A program made the position numbers and the translations under genes. This document shows positions 60,180-64,000 of a DNA stretch of 64,000 bases, piece by piece. Location: contig JACKDM010000017.1 of assembly GCA_020633515.1 (NCBI GenBank), positions 18,292 through 82,291 of the forward strand, given 5' to 3'. This DNA is from Myxococcales bacterium (lineage in GTDB: Bacteria; Myxococcota; Bradymonadia; UBA7976; UBA1532). Within the stretch, counting starts at the first letter, position 1. Every line of letters starts with the position of its first letter. A model generated the notes under the pieces. It worked only from the letters and a program-made list of their open reading frames with translations. It made no database searches and was not told where the DNA came from.

Positions 60180-61058
60180 TCACCCCAGCACCCGGCGCAA
60201 GAACGCCTCCACCTCCCCCGCCAGCACCGGCGCGAACGCCGCCCGATCGAACCCCGGCGGATCCACCGCCGGCGCGAACCCCGGCCGACACATCTCCGGC
60301 GGAAACGGGCTCTGAAACGAAAAATGCCCCGCCCCCGCCACCACCCGACTCTCCACCCGCGCCTCTCGCCCCACCCCCCGCAGCACGACCTCCGCGTGCA
60401 ACGCCGGCGTCACCTCATCCCGCGCCCCGCTCAACATCAGCACCGGCACCCCCACCCCCGCCAGCGCCCCCGGGCCCGCCAACCACACGGCGGCCGGCGC
60501 CAACAGCACCAGCGCCCGCACCCGCCCATCCGCCTCGACCACCGCCTCCCGCGCCTCCCCCGCCCGCGCCTCATGCGGCAACACCGCCGGCCGCCCCCCC
60601 GCCGCCGTCAGCGCCGCGCACGCCCCCATCGAATGCCCCACGACCGCCACCCGCCCCTCATCCACCACCCGCCCGAGCGCCCCATCCCCGACCACCGCAT
60701 CCACGGCCCCCCGCAAGTGCCGCGGCCGCGCCTCCAGATTCGCCCGCGTCCCCGCCAGGCTGCCATCGCGCCACGAGTTCCCCACGTGCTCCACCAACAC
60801 CACCACGAACCCCGCGCTCGCCAGATGCATCGCCAGCCCCCGATACGCCCACGGCGACCCATTGTTGCCATGGCTCACCACCACCACCGGCAACCCCACC
60901 CCCTCGACCGGCGCCTCCCACACCACCTCCACCCGATAGGCCCCGAACGCCACCGCCTCCACCCCCTCCGCCCGCGTCGGATACATCACCCACGCCGGCA
61001 CCCGCCCCTGCACCGGATCGACGACCAGCAGCTCCCGACACCCGACGTTCATCCGCAT
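60180..61058 (-). CDS. alpha/beta hydrolase, platelet-activating-factor-acetylhydrolase-like
   Basis: This 292-residue hydrolase has an oxyanion-region motif LPVVVVSHGNNGSPWAYRGL (about 65-84), nucleophile Ser in VAVVGHSMGACAAL (about 140), acid SGARDEVTP and base GAGHFSF. The order and spacing fit the PAF-acetylhydrolase/chlorophyllase-like or dienelactone-hydrolase-related esterases. No signal peptide is present, so it is probably cytoplasmic. The ATG at 61058 has GGAGGAG upstream; 61052 and 61079 are also possible. It lies upstream of the ATPase operon on the same strand. Codons are G-ending. The long upstream gap contains the 21-bp minisatellite. Confidence 0.85.
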   Translation of the reverse strand: MRMNVGCRELLVVDPVQGRVPAWVMYPTRAEGVEAVAFGAYRVEVVWEAPVEGVGLPVVVVSHGNNGSPWAYRGLAMHLASAGFVVVLVEHVGNSWRDGSLAGTRANLEARPRHLRGAVDAVVGDGALGRVVDEGRVAVVGHSMGACAALTAAGGRPAVLPHEARAGEAREAVVEADGRVRALVLLAPAAVWLAGPGALAGVGVPVLMLSGARDEVTPALHAEVVLRGVGREARVESRVVAGAGHFSFQSPFPPEMCRPGFAPAVDPPGFDRAAFAPVLAGEVEAFLRRVLG

Positions 61059-61153
61059 CTCGCTCTCCTCCGCTCTCATTCCCACGACCGGCTCCCGCCG
61101 CCTCCGCGACCCTACCACGCCTGCCCCCATTCCACCGCCCCCGAGGCAATCCC

Positions 61154-61540
61154 TGCCACCGCGCCACCGCGCCGCGCGCCCATGCCACCGCGCCGCGCGC
61201 CCATGCCACCGCGCCTCGCGCCCATGCCACCGCGCCCGCCACCATGCCACCGAGCCGCGCGCCCATGCCACCACGCCGCGCGCCCATGCCACCGCCCGCG
61301 CGCCATGCCACCACGCCGCGCGCCCATGCCACCGCGCCGCGCGCCATGCCACCGCGCCGCGCGCCCATGCCACCGCGCCGCGCGCCCATGCCACCACGCC
61401 GCGCGACCATGCCACCGAGCATGCCACCACGCCTCGCGACCATGCCACCACGCCGCGCACTCATGCCACCACCACGCCGTGCGCCCCCACCACCACGCGC
61501 CCATGCCACCACCACGCCGTGCGCCCATGCCACCACACAA
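61154..61540. repeat. 21-bp minisatellite, about 17 copies of ATGCCACC-type units
   Basis: The unit GCCACCGCGCCGCGCGCCCAT recurs with few changes; the core ATGCCACC occurs 17 times between about 61181 and 61540. Most units are 21 bp, but several are 20 bp, one is 12 bp and one is about 41 bp, so no reading frame is kept throughout. This argues against a coding repeat. There are no unique spacers, so it is not CRISPR. It lies upstream of the alpha/beta hydrolase start and could be part of its untranslated leader. Confidence 0.85.
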
Positions 61541-61964
61541 CCGAGCAGCAACGCCACGCCACGACCCCCCCCCCCGCCCCAGCCCCCCGGCCCCTGCATG
61601 ATGAGCCACCCCGACGGTCGCCGTTCTGCCCCCTCGGCCCCGAGTCACAACAGAGTGGTCGCTGTATCGATCCCACCTCTCGTGCCACCGCGACCCGCGC
61701 CCCTGCGCAGCCACCCGCCCCACCTCGCGCCCGCGGCCGCCCGGCCACCGCATCGCCGAAGCCCGCGTGGCGCCCGGCGCGGCGGGGGGTGACCGTGGGG
61801 CGCTTTGAGGCGCTTCCGCCCACCCATCCACTCGATCCCTCCACCGCTCTCGCCCGACCCTGGCCCCCGCTTCACCCGCGCCGATACGCGACCCCGGGCA
61901 CCCCCCGCCGCGCCAGCCACGCCATCGCATCGCCGCCACCGTCAGCTCCTGCCGACACTCCCAC
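61541..61964. other. non-coding stretch between the two minisatellites
   Basis: No open frame here looks like real protein on either strand. It contains an 11-C run at 61565-61575. A less GC-rich patch (about 61645-61675) would be the best place for a promoter of the alpha/beta hydrolase gene, but I cannot identify convincing -35 and -10 boxes. Confidence 0.4.
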
Positions 61965-62068
61965 CCGCTGCCATCAACCCACCGCTGCCATCAACCCACC
62001 GCTGCCATCACCCCACCGCTGCCATCACCCCACCGCTGCCATCACCCCACACCGCTGCCATCACCCCG
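61965..62068. repeat. 17-bp tandem repeat at the 3' end of the permease gene
   Basis: CCGCTGCCATCA begins at 61965, 61982, 61999, 62016, 62033 and 62052: four 17-bp steps and one of 19. Six copies are present. The last overlaps the permease stop codon. On the minus strand each unit contains TGATGG, so stops occur in successive frames. Its sequence is unrelated to the 21-bp array nearby. Confidence 0.85.
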
Positions 62069-64000
62069 CATCGAACAACACCGGCGCCGCCGCAAACGCA
62101 TGCCCGCTATGCACCAGCACCACCGTCGGCAACCGCCCCAACAACGCCGCATAGTGATCGAACATCGCCACCGCCCCCCCCCCCGGCAACCGCAACCCCA
62201 CCAACGCCAGATCCGCCCCCCGCTCTCCCCCGCCATCACCTCCTCGATCGCCCGCCCCTCCCGCAACAACACCCGCGCTCGCGCCACCAACCGCGCGCTC
62301 TCGAACAACCGAACCAACCCCGCCTCCGCCCGCGCCACATCCTCCGCCTGATCCACCACCGTCAGACACGTCACCTCCGCCCCCCGCCACCGCACATCCG
62401 ACGTCAGCAGGAACGCCAGCAGCAACATCAACCCCCCATTCGCCTGCAACCCCCCCCACCAGATATGGATCCGCCGCCGCCCCCCGAACCCCCGCCCCTC
62501 CACATGGCGAACCAGCATCAACGCATTGTCCAGCTCCACCAGCTCCCGCAGCATCGCAAAGTACGCCCCCGCCCGCTCCCGCTTCCGCAGCCACCCCAAC
62601 ATCACCGTATTCGCCTCCAGGCTCCCGATCCCATAACTCTGAGCCACCGTCGTCACCCCCCGATACACATCGGGCACGATATCCGACCGGAAGAACACCC
62701 CGGGAAACTCCCCCATCAACCCCGCCATCCGCTCCCCGCTCGCCCGCCGCGTCGCTGCAAGCCCCGCCACCTCACCCTCCAACATCTCGATATAGCTCAC
62801 GATCCCCCGGTTTTGAACCACCGACGCCCCCAGCTCCACCAGATACCGCCGCCGCGCCGCCGGCCCCCCGAAGATCAACAGATTCGGCCGCCAGTTCTGA
62901 TCATGATACTCCACCCGATGCAGATGCCTCAGCGCCGTCCGCACCAACGCCGAGAAGATCCCATGCCGCGCATCCCCGAACGTCGTATCCAGCGACTTGC
63001 GCTCCACGTACACGAAGATCAAGCCACAGATCACCGCTGAAGCCACCATCGCACCCAGATCGATGATGCTCATCACATAAAAACACGCCAACGCCCCCCC
63101 CAGACTCACCAACGCCGGCACCCGGAACGTCGGCCGAAAGCTCGGATTCGACGCCCACTTCTCCAAGCCACACGCCAGGTTCGTGATCCCATACGTCGCC
63201 AGGAAGAACATCGTCAGCACCGGCGCGATCACATCCAGGCTCCCCACCAGGATCCCACCCTCCGCCAGCAAGAACGTGAACAACAACCCCATCCGCGGCT
63301 CGTTCGCCGGCCCGAACCCCGCCCCGAACACCCCCGGCGCCAACCCATCCAACGCCAACGCCTGCAACGTCCGCGGCGCCGCCAGGATGCTCCCCACCGC
63401 GCTCGACAACGTCGCCCCCCACACCCCCACGTAGATCAGAGCCGGCGACAGAGACAGATCGAACACGATGTCATTCCGCGCCCGCAGCGTCGCCAGATCC
63501 GCCCCGAACGCCAGGAAGAACGGAAACGCCGCGTAGATCACGAACCCCGCCAGGATCGCCAGCATCGTCCCCCGCGGCAACGACCGCCGCGCGTCCCGCA
63601 AGTCACCCGACATGCTCACCCCGGCCATGATCCCCGTCACCGCCGGAAAAAACACCGCGAACACCGCCGCGAACGGCGCCCCATCCCGCGCGAACAACAC
63701 GACCTCATCCGGCCGCGCCACCGCCCCCTCACCCGAAAACGCCCCCCCGAAGAACGACACCAACGACACCCCGATCGCCGCCATCACCACATACTGCGCC
63801 TTGATCGCCGCCTCCGCGCTCCGCGCCGCGATCAACGCCAGCAACACATTCGTCAGCGTCCCCAGCACCCGCGGATCGAGCAACACATCCAGCGCCGCGT
63901 TCCCCGTCGACTTCGGCAGCAGGTAACCCAACGCCTCCACGAAGCCCACCACGTAGAACGTCACCGACAGCGCCTGCGCGAAGAACAACGGGATCCCGAT
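62061..64000 (-). CDS. APC-superfamily permease with cytoplasmic C-terminal domain; start outside window, one frameshift
   Basis: The frame runs to the window edge reading IGIPLFFAQALSVTFYVVGF, a mid-protein APC/cation-chloride-cotransporter motif, so the N-terminus lies beyond 64000. About nine membrane helices are visible, with GIMAGVSMSGDLRDARRSLP and SILAAPRTLQALALDGLAPG as in NKCC-like bacterial permeases. A hydrophilic C-terminal part of about 300 residues resembles the regulatory domain of that group. The frame breaks at the C-run 62216-62221. Adding one base there restores ADLALVGLRLPGGGAVAMFD through to a stop at 62061. The transported substrate is unknown; amino acids or cation/chloride are possible. 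Confidence 0.85.

Noticed and set aside
61154..61540. CRISPR array
   Set aside because: The repeats are directly adjacent with no unique spacers, and no cas gene is present in the window.
61610..61792. Short plus-strand frame beginning at tandem ATG codons between the minisatellites
   Set aside because: The product is Pro/Arg/His-rich and changes character at once after the first residues; no ribosome binding site precedes it.

Overview
This 64 kb window is very GC-rich and densely coding. Its content fits a myxobacterium-like organism (Myxococcota, possibly a Polyangia-type lineage): an Agl/Glt-type TolQR-energised envelope machine, a short outer-membrane polysaccharide exporter paired with a beta-barrel, a cbb3 oxidase operon, many lipoproteins with Asp/Ala- or Pro/Ala-rich linkers, and an NtrC-type sigma-54 regulator. 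The species assignment is inference; no rRNA or tRNA gene was seen. Several genes are broken by single-base shifts at C or G runs, which suggests a long-read draft assembly, although true decay cannot be excluded.

Layout. 2-7610: TPR protein, TPR lipoprotein, small secreted protein, TolQ/AglR-like and two TolR-like proteins, and a TonB-like AgmX/PglI-type protein, together resembling the core of the gliding/energy-transduction complex. 7660-10527: a secreted protein, a beta-barrel and a short Wza-like lipoprotein (polysaccharide export). 10529-19180: a PDZ protein, a metzincin lipoprotein, a putative anti-sigma/sigma pair, a seven-heme TPR cytochrome, a MazG-like pyrophosphohydrolase and a lipoprotein. 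19193-22110: MATE transporter and a phytoene-dehydrogenase-like flavoprotein, convergent. 22227-27461 (minus strand): a complete iscS-iscU-iscA-hscB-hscA-iscX operon headed by a cysteine-rich MerR-type regulator instead of IscR, with no ferredoxin gene. 27614-29528: a membrane-anchored protein and a fatty-acid desaturase. 29536-35144: an RND tripartite efflux operon. 35238-38221: dienelactone hydrolase and NAD+ synthetase. 38516-46772: ccoS-ccoNO(fused)-ccoQ-ccoP-ccoG-ccoH-safE-ccoI, encoding the cbb3 oxidase and its assembly factors. 46776-47697: a HEPN-like protein with a small partner. 47785-52351: PAS histidine kinase, hemN and an NtrC-type response regulator. 52371-56380: a large protein ending in a phospholipase D module, and two ferritin-like proteins. 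56578-60068: two overlapping P-loop ATPase genes under a promoter flanked by two inverted copies of one operator. 60180-64000: an alpha/beta hydrolase, two minisatellite arrays and an APC-type permease running off the window.

The respiratory block reads as one physiological unit. The cbb3 genes, hemN (oxygen-independent heme synthesis), kinase and NtrC-type regulator lie close together, and sigma-54-like -24/-12 elements precede ccoS, hemN and the ferritin-like genes.

The best candidates for something new are: (1) the two-ATPase operon, whose second protein has a degenerate Walker B and a TPR half of visibly different base composition; (2) a 182-bp palindromic element inserted in frame in ccoG; (3) the MerR-headed isc operon; and (4) the HEPN-like/small-protein pair.
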